DNA of 64,000 bases from a virus. Positions 14,778 through 23,479 of this stretch are shown in pieces (position 1 is the stretch's first letter; every line of letters begins with the position of its first letter). The position numbers were made by a program, and so were the translations under genes. Location of the stretch: positions 1 to 64,000 of the IMG/VR virus record IMGVR_UViG_3300046665_000305, one strand, 5' to 3'. Under the pieces are notes generated by a model. It did not search any database. It had not been told where the DNA came from and saw only the letters and a list, made by a program, of their open reading frames with translations.

Positions 14778-15913
14778 CAGTAATCTCTTTTGCCTTCATG
14801 GAAAGCTTTGACTACACCGAAACGCAACTTATTGTCTTTGGTATACCCTTGATATTTAACGGTAACTTGTCCGCCGATATACTTTTTAGGGTTTTCCCAA
14901 ATGTCTTTATTGCGTTCATAGGTGCCAGCAACACCGGCTTCGGATTCTCCGTGAGGAGTTTTAACAACGACTGCTTTGGCAGCGCCACTCCAATTGCCTT
15001 GACCTTCAATGATATCTAAAAGTTCAAATTCATCTTCGTCAAAGTTTTTATATTTTAGAAGGCCTTTTGAGCGCTTGAATTCATAAGGGGAATCAGCGTC
15101 ACGAAGCATCAGTCCTTCATAACCATCAGCAAAAAAATTGTCGTGAGCCTGCTGTGTTCTTTCAAGATCAAGGCCATCGATTTGAATAGTCTTACATAGT
15201 TTAATATTTTTAATATCTAAAAAGTCTTCTTCAAAAATCTCTTCAAGAAAATCAAATCTGTCTCGATACGGGCGTTCCAAATCGTCCCAAAAAATTACGT
15301 CGTAGATGTGGAACTGGACTTTTTCCGCAATCTCTTGTAGTTCTTCCTCGCTAAGGCTTGAAAGCTTCTGCTTCTTGACCAGAGAAACGATTTTTTCGAA
15401 ATCTTCTTTGTAATCGTGATTATAAAGTTCGCCATCGAATGTGACGTTATATTTTAATGCGGCTTCAGACAGATCGGTGACAAGGTGTTCCACGGTATGG
15501 AAAGGCTTACCGGCGCGGGACGTGCCGCCATCTTCATCCATGACGCAACGAAGGCCATCAAACTTTGGCTGAAGGAACCAAGTCTTCTTCGTTTTAAAAG
15601 TTTTGATTTCGTGAAATTTATCGGCTAGCATGGGCTGGACAAAGTTTGATCGCTGAGCCGTGTCAGCCGTGAGGCTGTATTTGCGATCCAACTTCTTTTG
15701 ATAGAGAGCTTCAATTTCAGCTGTGGCTTGGCTCTCATCGCTCGTGGCATTCGTCTTGCCTACGTTCTTAGCATTTGCCTGTTTCCATTCAGAGATGACG
15801 ATCTTGCCGCCTTCAATGCCTGAGTGGGTTCGAAATTTTGAACCTTCTTGCTCCATGAACCAGATGCGAATATTATCATTATTGTCGCGGTGATATAAAG
15901 TTTTATAAATCAT
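14777..15913 (-). CDS. ATP-dependent DNA ligase
   Basis: 378-aa nucleotidyltransferase with DNA-ligase motifs: motif I QPKFDGLRC (adenylated Lys about residue 117), motif III TFDGELYNH, motif IV EGLMLRD and motif V GLLKYKNF, then an OB-fold C-terminal domain with GQVTVKYQGYT. Before the catalytic domain lies an N-terminal module of about 85 residues (IRIWFME...EGGKIVISEW) of the type found in several phage ligases, resembling a WGR-like domain. It would seal nicks during replication. Distinct from the three RNA ligases of the window. Confidence 0.85.
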   Translation of the reverse strand: MIYKTLYHRDNNDNIRIWFMEQEGSKFRTHSGIEGGKIVISEWKQANAKNVGKTNATSDESQATAEIEALYQKKLDRKYSLTADTAQRSNFVQPMLADKFHEIKTFKTKKTWFLQPKFDGLRCVMDEDGGTSRAGKPFHTVEHLVTDLSEAALKYNVTFDGELYNHDYKEDFEKIVSLVKKQKLSSLSEEELQEIAEKVQFHIYDVIFWDDLERPYRDRFDFLEEIFEEDFLDIKNIKLCKTIQIDGLDLERTQQAHDNFFADGYEGLMLRDADSPYEFKRSKGLLKYKNFDEDEFELLDIIEGQGNWSGAAKAVVVKTPHGESEAGVAGTYERNKDIWENPKKYIGGQVTVKYQGYTKDNKLRFGVVKAFHEGKRDY

Positions 15914-15941
15914 AATTTTTCTTAATTTTGAAACGGGAAGG

Positions 15942-15957
15942 GAGCGCCGAAGCGCTC
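15942..15957 (-). other. short hairpin with four-base loop
   Basis: GAGCGC-TTCG-GCGCTC on the minus strand, overlapping the stop codon of 15956-16339 and lying before the DNA ligase gene. It is not followed by a T run, so it may be an mRNA-stabilising UUCG hairpin rather than a terminator. Confidence 0.4.
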
Positions 15958-16339
15958 ATTTATTTAGTTTAGGCTCTATTCTAAATTTAATAGGATCGGC
16001 GCAATCCGCCGTGATAATGTTTCTGTACCAAGACAGCCACTTGATGCGCTTACCATAAACTTTCATGGTGCATGTCGCGCCTTTAACGAGAAAACGATTT
16101 ACGTCCGAAGAATTATATTTTAGGAAAACCCATTCATCGGTATTTTCGTAAGTTTCGTTCTGCCCAAATGCGATGTACTTACACTTCTGAGCATCGTCTT
16201 GGGAGCAGACACGCTCACTGTCTCGCGTGAACGTGTCAGTGACTGTGGTTGTCGTCGCAGCTACATATATGTATCTCACGCCGTAGGTGACGGCCATGAT
16301 AGCCGCCACACCTAGTAGAACCTTGTAACGAAATTTCAT
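15956..16339 (-). CDS. single-pass membrane protein, 127 aa
   Basis: N-terminal signal-anchor (FRYKVLLGVAAIMAVTYGV) then a periplasmic domain of about 100 residues with a Cys-containing CSQDDAQKCKY segment. Located directly downstream of rIIB. May be an envelope protein connected to rII function, but nothing proves it. Confidence 0.6.
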   Translation of the reverse strand: MKFRYKVLLGVAAIMAVTYGVRYIYVAATTTTVTDTFTRDSERVCSQDDAQKCKYIAFGQNETYENTDEWVFLKYNSSDVNRFLVKGATCTMKVYGKRIKWLSWYRNIITADCADPIKFRIEPKLNK

Positions 16340-17326
16340 TTAATCCTCCTGTGAAGTGATTTCCTTCGCCTTCTTGACCCAATCGCCAAATGTGGATTTA
16401 GCAATTCTGAGGGCTCGACCCGCACCCCTGATAGAACCGATTTCATTCACTTTGTCAAGGATTTCCTGTGCCGTGTAAATGTCGCCAAAGAGAAGATCAC
16501 TAGGAGTATCACCAAGAGCTAGTTCAGCTGTGTCTTCCTCTGGCGCATCCCACGAATCATCTACCGCAACATCAAAACGCTTTTCACGCTCGCCGTCGCC
16601 GGGATTATCGATTTCGCTTACGACTTCGTAGGTCCAAGCCCTGCCCTTGGCATTAGCATAATCCGAAGGGATAGCCACAACATCAGCGGGATTGATCTTA
16701 ACGACAACAACACGTGATTTTGAGGCATCACCAAAATGAGTTAAGTAACTATGAGCACAAAAATGTAGACCACGGCTGCAAGTAGAATTACGGTTGGGAT
16801 CGACCGTTTCACGAGGCATAGAAGGCTTTGAGCCAATACTGTTATCTGTTTTGTTGTCGTAAATACTGGTATAGTCATTATTTACCTTCTTAAATGCTAG
16901 GAAGTGACCATCTGATGTTAGAGGCATTTGCGCCGCTTCAAGGAACAGATACAGTTCGTCAATAGCAGTTTGTGAAGGGTTCTTCATCACATTATTCAAG
17001 AAGTTAGCCCAAATGGCAATGTCCCAACCTTCTCTCATGACTTCAATCATCTTAGTGGTCAAAGTATTGTGAAGCGGTCTGTTCTTGTAGTAAATCTGGC
17101 CATCTGTGACAGTCACGTCGCCAAAGAGTTTACCTTTGATCGTCTCAGGAATATTTGAAAGTTCCTTGACGCGGGCCACATCAAAATTGCCGTGACCCTT
17201 CTTCAGTTCGGTAACAATGTCTTCGAAATAAAGATGTGTCTTATCAACGGGTACTGACTTACCGTCAAAAAACAAAAGGACGCCTTTTGCGGTCAGAATA
17301 AAACCTAGTTCATGCATGTTGCTCAT
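16340..17326 (-). CDS. rIIB: rIIB-like protein
   Basis: 328-aa protein with the typical rIIB order: an N-terminal strand-rich region, a central PLTSDGHFLAFKKV segment followed by DYTSIYD, RETVD and CSRGLHFCAHSYL, then VVVVKINPADVVAIPSDYANAKGR, and a C-terminal helix-turn-helix-like tail. rIIA and rIIB are T4 lysis-inhibition/superinfection-exclusion related proteins that block the RexAB defence. Its start overlaps rIIA by 17 nt, as in other phages with the pair. Confidence 0.8.
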   Translation of the reverse strand: MSNMHELGFILTAKGVLLFFDGKSVPVDKTHLYFEDIVTELKKGHGNFDVARVKELSNIPETIKGKLFGDVTVTDGQIYYKNRPLHNTLTTKMIEVMREGWDIAIWANFLNNVMKNPSQTAIDELYLFLEAAQMPLTSDGHFLAFKKVNNDYTSIYDNKTDNSIGSKPSMPRETVDPNRNSTCSRGLHFCAHSYLTHFGDASKSRVVVVKINPADVVAIPSDYANAKGRAWTYEVVSEIDNPGDGEREKRFDVAVDDSWDAPEEDTAELALGDTPSDLLFGDIYTAQEILDKVNEIGSIRGAGRALRIAKSTFGDWVKKAKEITSQED

Positions 17327-19421
17327 TCTCTCTATCTACCATTTTAATATAATTAAAAATATTATTCAAATTATTTAAGAACGTGCCGTCATCATAGGAA
17401 ATAATGTATTTGTCGATCAACGGATAATCTTCTTTGATCTTTGTGACCCAATGTTTTAGGGCCTCATCAGAAGAAACTTCTATCGTGAATTCAGCTATCT
17501 TTTCGCTATAAACTTGGGGCGGGACAAGTTGCTGCCAAAGCAGAATGTTTTTCGCGTTCTCTGTTTGTTCATCCTCGCTCTTAGCATATCTACGCATAAA
17601 GTCAAGCACTTTTTTGAATGAAGTATCATTTTCATATTCTAAAACGCTTAATTCTTCGGCGTAATTTTTGAGCCAATGATTCATTTCCTTTTCTAGATTG
17701 CTTTTCTCAACAAAAGACTTGAAATCTAGACCCTTGGCCAATTCGTCGCGAGCCTCGGTCAGCGCGTTTGTCACGCCAGCCGCTTTGACCTTATTAAGAG
17801 ACTTCTGCTTGACAACAAAAATATTCGTCTTATCTTCGAACAGGTTATGTATTGTGTGGTTGTAAACGTATTTATCGTAAGACTCGTCTACCCACAAACT
17901 TCCGTTGTGTGTAATAATATAACGAGTGTCAGGCGTTAAGTTTTTCAGGTCTAGGACAGCATCACCTATCCCAAAGCCGACAACTCTTACCTCGCTATGT
18001 TTAATCCTTGGCAGATAAGATGATGGATCGGGCTTTTCGCGCTCAGGAAGATTGAAATCTTCTAGGCGGTAGAACTTCGGCGGATAACCTAAAAGCTTTT
18101 TTAATTTTCTTAATTGTTCAGGACTTGCACCATAGTCTCTGATCCAGACAACGTTATCGTGGTCTCCGATATTATTTTTGACCCTAGCATTAATTAATTT
18201 AACTTTTTTAGCTTTGGTATAATCTTCAACCAAGAACATAGTATCACTATCGACACTCCACTTAGTTGTGTATTCCTTCTCACTAAATTTAAGGTTTTTA
18301 TTTCTAAAATCATAAGCGCTGGTATAATGAATCGCGACGTTGTAGACTTGTCTGATCCTGTCGCGATTCATTGCTGATGCCACGTTAACCGGCTTATCGT
18401 TAAATCTCAGATGGGCGATATAGCTCTTGACACATGCAATAACAGAATGTTGATGCTCAGCAGCAAAGCAGCGCGCCTCATGCATCGTCTTGATTTTGGA
18501 GAACTTTTCCTTGTAGTCCTTGGTAATTTCTTCACTGACACAATCAGCCATATCAACGATATTTTGAATCGTTGCGTCGTCATAGCTGAGAGATTCACGG
18601 CTCGGCGTTACGTCGAGTTGCCCTATAGGAAAATCAATGAGAATATTAGATGTTAAAATATCCCTCTGAGCATAGGTCAGTTTGCCCAAGGCATCAGTAT
18701 CAATGGGATAAATTACGCAACCTTGCTTGGCGCGGGCCTTGCCGACGCCTTTAAAGATTTCAAAATTTGAACCGGTATAAAAAGGCTCGCCACGCGTTTT
18801 GAGTTTTACCTCGCCGCCACGGATGTTGGGAACAACGTCGAAACCCTCTAAGACGCGCTCCATCTCCTGCCTGAAGCGTTCACAATCCTTAGAGTTGACA
18901 GGGAACGATACCATCAAGCCATCTAGCTCGTTTGTGTCTTCTGACATCATGAGCGAGATTTGAGGAATGCCTTGAGGATTAAGGTAAGCACCATAGACAC
19001 GCTTCGTGCCGCGCATAAACGCAGTGACGGTGAAGCTATCGGTGTAAGCAAAAGGCGTCTTCGATCCGAGGCCAAACTTGCCAATCGCTAGGTTCGTATT
19101 CTCCTTCGTGCTGCGGAACACGGTGGTATAAAGGCCCATAATGTCTTCGTGAGACAATGAGGTGCCATAGTCTCGAACCGAGAAAATAGGGTCAAGGAGA
19201 TTGGGAAGCTGAACCTCGAAAGCGAAGTCGCTACGATCAGCTGCAATTTGAGCGTCATAAGCGTTTGAACTTAGCTCTCTGATGATGGCTTGAATTTTAT
19301 TGGAATAAAGGCCGTCGATTAGGATTTTGAATGCTTTTCCATTTGCGTCGATGGAAAAATTGCCTGTGTCTGCCGCGCCGTGAACAATCACGTCGGCACT
19401 TAACGCGTTATTAGAAATCAT
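17310..19421 (-). CDS. rIIA: rIIA-like GHKL ATPase
   Basis: 703-aa protein whose N-terminal third has GHKL-fold ATPase motifs: IIRELSSNAYDAQ (N box, Asn about residue 53), FSVRDYGTSLS (G1, DxG), and GKFGLGSKTPFAYTDSF (G2). This is the rIIA protein of T4-type phages. The large C-terminal part has no recognised domain. Coupled to rIIB. Host defence escape or lysis timing is the known role of the family; here it is inferred from homology only. Confidence 0.85.
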   Translation of the reverse strand: MISNNALSADVIVHGAADTGNFSIDANGKAFKILIDGLYSNKIQAIIRELSSNAYDAQIAADRSDFAFEVQLPNLLDPIFSVRDYGTSLSHEDIMGLYTTVFRSTKENTNLAIGKFGLGSKTPFAYTDSFTVTAFMRGTKRVYGAYLNPQGIPQISLMMSEDTNELDGLMVSFPVNSKDCERFRQEMERVLEGFDVVPNIRGGEVKLKTRGEPFYTGSNFEIFKGVGKARAKQGCVIYPIDTDALGKLTYAQRDILTSNILIDFPIGQLDVTPSRESLSYDDATIQNIVDMADCVSEEITKDYKEKFSKIKTMHEARCFAAEHQHSVIACVKSYIAHLRFNDKPVNVASAMNRDRIRQVYNVAIHYTSAYDFRNKNLKFSEKEYTTKWSVDSDTMFLVEDYTKAKKVKLINARVKNNIGDHDNVVWIRDYGASPEQLRKLKKLLGYPPKFYRLEDFNLPEREKPDPSSYLPRIKHSEVRVVGFGIGDAVLDLKNLTPDTRYIITHNGSLWVDESYDKYVYNHTIHNLFEDKTNIFVVKQKSLNKVKAAGVTNALTEARDELAKGLDFKSFVEKSNLEKEMNHWLKNYAEELSVLEYENDTSFKKVLDFMRRYAKSEDEQTENAKNILLWQQLVPPQVYSEKIAEFTIEVSSDEALKHWVTKIKEDYPLIDKYIISYDDGTFLNNLNNIFNYIKMVDRENEQHA

Positions 19422-19428
19422 TAATTAC

Positions 19429-19653
19429 CTACAATATAAGATTATTTAAATGCTCGATTATATAATCATGCCCAACGACTTTTGTCAAGTTCTTATTTTG
19501 TTCCATGTCCCAAATTTCGTCAATTTCTATGTCGTGAATAATAGGATCGCCGGTTACGGGGCATGGTTCAGTCATGACGCGGCCAGAGACTCCATACTCT
19601 TCGACAATTTCAAAGAAGGGAATCCACTGGAAATTATTAAATGCTAAAATCAT
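19429..19653 (-). CDS. hypothetical protein, 74 aa
   Basis: First gene of the leftward operon after the divergent promoter. Acidic, mostly hydrophobic/charged alternation; a VTGDPIIHDIEIDEIWD segment near the middle. Function unknown; position at the promoter suggests early expression. Confidence 0.55.
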   Translation of the reverse strand: MILAFNNFQWIPFFEIVEEYGVSGRVMTEPCPVTGDPIIHDIEIDEIWDMEQNKNLTKVVGHDYIIEHLNNLIL

Positions 19654-19661
19654 TTAAGGTA

Positions 19662-19713
19662 TTGACTTTCTTTAAATTTTGTGCTAGATATCATGGCATA
19701 ATCACTTTGTCAA
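19662..19713. promoter_or_regulatory. bidirectional promoter with shared -10 element
   Basis: Plus strand: TTGACT (19662-19667), 17 bp, TAGATA (19685-19690). Minus strand: TTGACA (19713-19708), 17 bp, TATCTA (19690-19685). The two -10 hexamers are the same six base pairs read on opposite strands. It drives 19429-19653 with rIIA leftward and 19728 onward rightward. Confidence 0.65.
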
Positions 19714-19727
19714 GATAAAAGAACATA

Positions 19728-19892
19728 ATGACTGAAGAAAAAATTTGCACATGTGATCCTGTTCAAGGGAACATTAAAGCCTCCGAAGCTATTGACTTCA
19801 TCAGACCAGACGGTAAGATAGTGGCACGGTATCACAAAGATTGTGCCGTTCACGGTTTTAAACGTATTGAAAATGAGGAAAAGTCGGAATGA
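19728..19892 (+). CDS. small Cys-rich protein, 54 aa
   Basis: 54-residue protein with CTCDP near the N-terminus and a CAVHG later, a spacing that could bind zinc (C-x-C plus C/H). First gene of a short rightward operon, ending in an ATGA overlap with the next gene. Function unknown. Confidence 0.55.
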   Translation: MTEEKICTCDPVQGNIKASEAIDFIRPDGKIVARYHKDCAVHGFKRIENEEKSE

Positions 19893-20137
19893 AATATTAC
19901 GTAGTGCTGAGAATGATTACTAAGGACGGGGTGTTTTCGTATGTCTCCTCGCCGTTCGATATTGAAGGAGAGGCTGACGTGTTTGCTGATGAAACCAGAG
20001 AGCTTGTGGCAGGCGTAGATTTCGACACTCATAACTACGAATTTGACAGCACAATTATTCCACTGAGCAAGGCTTACGGGATTGGTGTTTTTGTAATTAA
20101 TTCTGACAAAATTGCGGAAGTAATTGAATGCCAGTAA
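19889..20137 (+). CDS. hypothetical protein, 82 aa
   Basis: Alpha/beta protein with an N-terminal strand YYVVLRMITKDG and an acidic remainder. It overlaps both neighbours (ATGA at 19889 and 10 nt at the end). No family recognised. Confidence 0.5.
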   Translation: MKYYVVLRMITKDGVFSYVSSPFDIEGEADVFADETRELVAGVDFDTHNYEFDSTIIPLSKAYGIGVFVINSDKIAEVIECQ

Positions 20138-20517
20138 TTTACCAAAAATTCATTTACCGTGCCGATCTTCAAGCTAACCCCTTCGTCCTATATCTCTTCG
20201 GAGACAACCTTAAGCGACAAGGCATGGGTGGACAGGCCAAAGAAATGCGAGGCGAACCAAATGCCGTTGGCATCGCGACAAAGAAACTCCCATCTCAATA
20301 TGATAACAGCTTTTTCAGCGATGATGACTTCGATCTGTTTGAAGAGAATTACCTTGCTGACATGGAAATGGTTTATAGCCATCTCGACCATAAGGGTACA
20401 GTCATCGTCCCGCTCGACGGCCTAGGCACTGGCCTCTCTGAACTTCCCACACGTGCCCCAAAAATCGACACCTACATCAAAACAGCAATCAGGAACTTAG
20501 TAGAAGTTTATGGCTAA
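20128..20517 (+). CDS. conserved phage protein with FGDN/GGQA motifs
   Basis: 129-aa protein with a strongly patterned N-terminal half: LYLFGDNLKRQGMGGQAKEMRGEPNAVGIATKK, and a later GTVIVPLDGLGTGLSELP. The conserved loops resemble those of nucleotide-binding Rossmann or macrodomain-like folds; related proteins occur in many large phages without a known function (I believe the DUF7831 group). It is the largest protein of this short operon. Confidence 0.5.
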   Translation: MPVIYQKFIYRADLQANPFVLYLFGDNLKRQGMGGQAKEMRGEPNAVGIATKKLPSQYDNSFFSDDDFDLFEENYLADMEMVYSHLDHKGTVIVPLDGLGTGLSELPTRAPKIDTYIKTAIRNLVEVYG

Positions 20518-20641
20518 CGCAGAAAAAGACCAACTTGAAAGTATTATAGATTTTCTTTGCCACAAGTACGATACGACAGGCAACGAAATCTACCAAAAAG
20601 AACTTAAAGAACTGATCAAGGAGAACGAAATCAATGGGTAA
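20510..20641 (+). CDS. hypothetical micro-protein, 43 aa
   Basis: 43-codon helical, Glu/Lys-rich frame that overlaps its neighbours by 8 nt at each end (ATGGCTAA and ATGGGTAA), the same packing as the rest of the operon. Function unknown. Confidence 0.45.
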   Translation: MANAEKDQLESIIDFLCHKYDTTGNEIYQKELKELIKENEING

Positions 20642-20771
20642 TCCAGTTACGAAGCGCGAAGCAGACATTTTGGACGAATATGCTGCGATTATGGAAGAGC
20701 TTAACAATACTGATGACGATGATTTCAGTGCTTATGCCGGTAAGAGAGATGATGAGGATGGGGATTGGTAG
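20634..20771 (+). CDS. hypothetical acidic micro-protein, 45 aa
   Basis: Last gene of the rightward operon, 45 aa, C-terminal run of Asp/Glu. Followed 40 nt later by a strong terminator. Function unknown; an acidic small protein could be an inhibitor or DNA mimic, which is speculation. Confidence 0.45.
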   Translation: MGNPVTKREADILDEYAAIMEELNNTDDDDFSAYAGKRDDEDGDW

Positions 20772-20811
20772 CACAAAAGTAGTGCGATAACAATTCAATA
20801 AACTAGTGTAG

Positions 20812-20836
20812 GCCCGCGTCAGCGGGCTTTCTTTTT
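20812..20836 (+). terminator. rho-independent terminator, rightward
   Basis: Perfect stem GCCCGC/GCGGGC with a GTCA loop followed by TTTCTTTTT. Ends the operon 19728-20771. Confidence 0.85.
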
Positions 20837-20853
20837 GACTACATTCAGGACAG

Positions 20854-20876
20854 CAAAAAGCCCGCCGAAGCGGGCT
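20854..20876 (-). terminator. rho-independent terminator, leftward
   Basis: On the minus strand AGCCCGC-TTCG-GCGGGCT followed by TTTTT. Ends the leftward operon after the NAMPT gene. It uses the same stem sequence as the rightward terminator 20 bp away; together they insulate the converging operons. Confidence 0.85.
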
Positions 20877-20883
20877 AAATGTT

Positions 20884-22308
20884 TTAGATCGAAGCGTTAG
20901 CCCTGACCTCTGTGAACGTGATTGGTAGCTTCAGCCATTTACCTGTGTTCCAAATAGGCTTTAGGTAATTCTCGGTCCCATGTGAAGCATTAGCCAAGTC
21001 ACTGAACTTGACAGACACTAGCTTGGTGCCGTTGTGAACCACGGCTTGACGGCCACCCTTGCTCGACTTGCTCATGTCGGTCTTAGGCTTCTTTTGAACC
21101 TCGATTCGTTCATTTCCGATACGAATTTCGTTCGTCTTCATGGCCCAAGAGAAATCATCGCGCATTGGAGCCTGCAAAAGCTGTCCGCCCATCCCGAAGC
21201 AAATATTCTCGGCTGAGAAGCCAAAATCTTCCACAGCTTCAAGAATATCTTCAATAGAATTGAGATTTACGCCGTCGCCTTGGATGACACGAACTTTAGG
21301 ATTTAATACTTTAAAGCCCTTAGAGTTGATCGTGCTGCCAAACTTTTCATCCAGAAGTTCTAGAACATGAGGTACGATTTCGGTCGGTTCACCACTATCA
21401 GGTCGGACCACGATCCAGCCGTCACGAGCCTCAATCTTTTCCTTATGATCCATGCCGATGTACTGAGACACGAAGCGGTCAAGATCGTAACTATCTCCAA
21501 CGATTGAGATAATTGGATATCCCATCTCGGTAAACGTATCAATTACACGTCCAACGAAGGCAGATTCCCCTGCTTCGCCATTCATAGTCGTTACGCTATG
21601 TTCGGTAGCTGGCACTGAAATGATAACAGGACCATCTCGCTCAAGATCATGTTCATAATAATCTTCAGCCGCACCAATTGCTTCGACAGTATCGGAACCG
21701 AGGAAGTTAATGGCATGCGCTAATCCGCCAAGTGCTGCTGTTTCACCGGATGATGTGCCACGAGCGCCGAAGTCATTGAGGGCGCAAGCCAGTGTCATAG
21801 GGTCTTTAATGTCAAGATCGGACGTGTATTTATAAGCACTGGCGATTGTTTGCTTGATTTTGCGGCTCAGTGTTGCGACCGTGCTAGGATACCAAATCGC
21901 ACGAAGCAAACTAGTCTCGATATCAGCTACGATTTCAGGCATAGCATCGGAACTGACCTGGACCACGACAACGCCGGGACTAACGACAGTGCCTTCGGCC
22001 AAAGCTTCAATCTTTACCGGAACATAACCGCCATATTCATTGACGACACGTTCCCACAATTTGCGGTGAAACGGGACCATTGCCGACTTGGCATGGCGTT
22101 CCGCTCTGTCAATATCAACCCAAGACAACCTCTTGGTCAGATATTCCTTGATCCAAGCCTGAAGGCCGAAGAAGACGATTTCGTCGGTGTAAGCCGTCTT
22201 GCGCGCTTCGATATAAGAGGTAGCGCCTGTAATATCCTTTCGGACCACAAACGGATGGCTAAATTTGTAATTGTCGGTACTGGTAATTAGTGAACGTGTA
22301 AGTAGCAT
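20884..22308 (-). CDS. nadV: nicotinamide phosphoribosyltransferase (NAMPT/NadV)
   Basis: 474-aa enzyme that makes NMN from nicotinamide and PRPP. The N-terminus with NYKFSHP, the segments FGARGTSSGETAALGG, SVPATEHSV, VVRPDSGEPTEI, VIQGDGVN and FGMGGQLLQ are all hallmark segments of NAMPT, including the catalytic His of PATEHS and the PRPP/ribose-binding DSGEP. Length fits the family. It is encoded immediately downstream of the NMN adenylyltransferase gene, giving a two-step nicotinamide to NAD+ pathway. The pair is expressed from the promoter at 23429-23457 and ends at the terminator at 20854-20876. Confidence 0.9.
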   Translation of the reverse strand: MLLTRSLITSTDNYKFSHPFVVRKDITGATSYIEARKTAYTDEIVFFGLQAWIKEYLTKRLSWVDIDRAERHAKSAMVPFHRKLWERVVNEYGGYVPVKIEALAEGTVVSPGVVVVQVSSDAMPEIVADIETSLLRAIWYPSTVATLSRKIKQTIASAYKYTSDLDIKDPMTLACALNDFGARGTSSGETAALGGLAHAINFLGSDTVEAIGAAEDYYEHDLERDGPVIISVPATEHSVTTMNGEAGESAFVGRVIDTFTEMGYPIISIVGDSYDLDRFVSQYIGMDHKEKIEARDGWIVVRPDSGEPTEIVPHVLELLDEKFGSTINSKGFKVLNPKVRVIQGDGVNLNSIEDILEAVEDFGFSAENICFGMGGQLLQAPMRDDFSWAMKTNEIRIGNERIEVQKKPKTDMSKSSKGGRQAVVHNGTKLVSVKFSDLANASHGTENYLKPIWNTGKWLKLPITFTEVRANASI

Positions 22309-22325
22309 ATTAGAAACTCCTTCGC

Positions 22326-23390
22326 TTATGCGTTGATAATATCATTAATAATTTGTTCGTGATCCTCAAAGAACTGACCACGCATAGTGGGCAGCATTGA
22401 AATAGGAATCCACTGAGCATGTTTCGCGTCGTCGGACCCTTTCACTTCAGGCAATCCAGCCTTCACATTTTCAAGAACAAACTTGAAGCAATGAGAGATG
22501 ATGTGACTTCTGTTGCTCCTGAAAGGGTTGTCATAAACCTTAGAGGCTTGCAATGATCCAAACAGAACCTTTTCAGGTACTTTCAGTCTTGTCTCTTCAC
22601 GCAGTTCACGAACAGCGGCATGAATCAGACGTTCGCGATTAACGAAGCCTCCCGGCATGGCCCACAGATCGCGGCCATAATCATTTCCACGTTTAATAAG
22701 GAGAATGTGACCAGCTTGAATCACTGCGCTGTCTACCGTGGTGTGTGGACCACGGCCCCATGCCGCTTCATATCCCTTCTCATATTCCCAATCAGATCGC
22801 AGACCTTCCCAAATCTCGGGTTTAACCTTAATATGATTACCGATTGCGGTTTTCACTCTCGGATCAAGGTGAGGCGCTGTTGCGATGTTACCAGCGAAAA
22901 GGTATTCTCGAACAGCTGTAGCGCTAAGCACTTCGCCTTCGTAATCCGCTGGACTAACGGCTATTGACTCGTACTGAGGAAATAGTTTCAAATAGAAGCT
23001 AGTCTCGTCTTTCGACATACCGGCGAGCGCGATGGAATGAGTGTAATCCTTGAAACCGCGATTTGTATATTTCGCTACTGGTTCATGATTACGAATCGCG
23101 CTATTTACGGCATGTTGAACTTCCGCGAGCCAGAGATTATCGTTATACGGATAATCACCAACACTTGTGAGCAGAATCCGTTCGTCGTGATTCGTAGCGA
23201 TACGAATCATTTCCTGACGTTCCAAAGCTGTAAAGGGGGTTCTTGTGTTCCGCGCCAAGTTGTCGGAACCGCAAACTACGATAAGATAATCGCATTTCGC
23301 AAGCGCTTCCATCATTACTTTGACGTGGCCGTCGTGGATGGGAGCAAAACGTCCAATGAAGACGCCATAGTCGTATTTAATACCCGGCAT
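22326..23390 (-). CDS. nadM: bifunctional NMN adenylyltransferase / Nudix hydrolase
   Basis: 354 aa. N-terminal adenylyltransferase domain: GVFIGRFAPIHDGHVKVM (HxGH-type nucleotide-binding site at residues 7-24) and SATAVREYLF (ISSTxxR-like) near residue 168. C-terminal Nudix domain: GGFVNRERLIHAAVRELREETRL carries the Nudix box (GX5EX7REUXEEXGU-like) around residues 245-270. The first domain joins NMN and ATP to NAD+; Nudix partners usually hydrolyse ADP-ribose or damaged NAD. Start at ATG 23390, preceded by AGAAGGAG; a longer ATG start at 23417 has no such site. Confidence 0.9.
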   Translation of the reverse strand: MPGIKYDYGVFIGRFAPIHDGHVKVMMEALAKCDYLIVVCGSDNLARNTRTPFTALERQEMIRIATNHDERILLTSVGDYPYNDNLWLAEVQHAVNSAIRNHEPVAKYTNRGFKDYTHSIALAGMSKDETSFYLKLFPQYESIAVSPADYEGEVLSATAVREYLFAGNIATAPHLDPRVKTAIGNHIKVKPEIWEGLRSDWEYEKGYEAAWGRGPHTTVDSAVIQAGHILLIKRGNDYGRDLWAMPGGFVNRERLIHAAVRELREETRLKVPEKVLFGSLQASKVYDNPFRSNRSHIISHCFKFVLENVKAGLPEVKGSDDAKHAQWIPISMLPTMRGQFFEDHEQIINDIINA

Positions 23391-23428
23391 TTGAAACTCC
23401 TTCTCTTGCCATTTCATTTAACGTGCAA

Positions 23429-23457
23429 CTTATAACAGAAGATTCCACTTTTGTCAA
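23429..23457 (-). promoter_or_regulatory. strong sigma70-like promoter of the NAD operon
   Basis: TTGACA (23457-23452), 17 bp, TATAAG (23434-23429) on the minus strand, about 40 bp before the NMN adenylyltransferase start. The -35 is inside the inverted repeat at 23437-23469. Confidence 0.75.
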
Positions 23458-23469
23458 GTGGAATCTTCT
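23437..23469. repeat. perfect 14-bp inverted repeat over the -35 region
   Basis: Arms 23437-23450 (AGAAGATTCCACTT) and 23456-23469 around a 5-bp centre. In RNA it would fold into a strong hairpin after gene 23480-23731. As DNA it covers the -35 element, so it could be an operator, an upstream terminator, or both. There is no T run after the stem. Confidence 0.7.
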
Positions 23470-23479
23470 TTCTCAAAAA

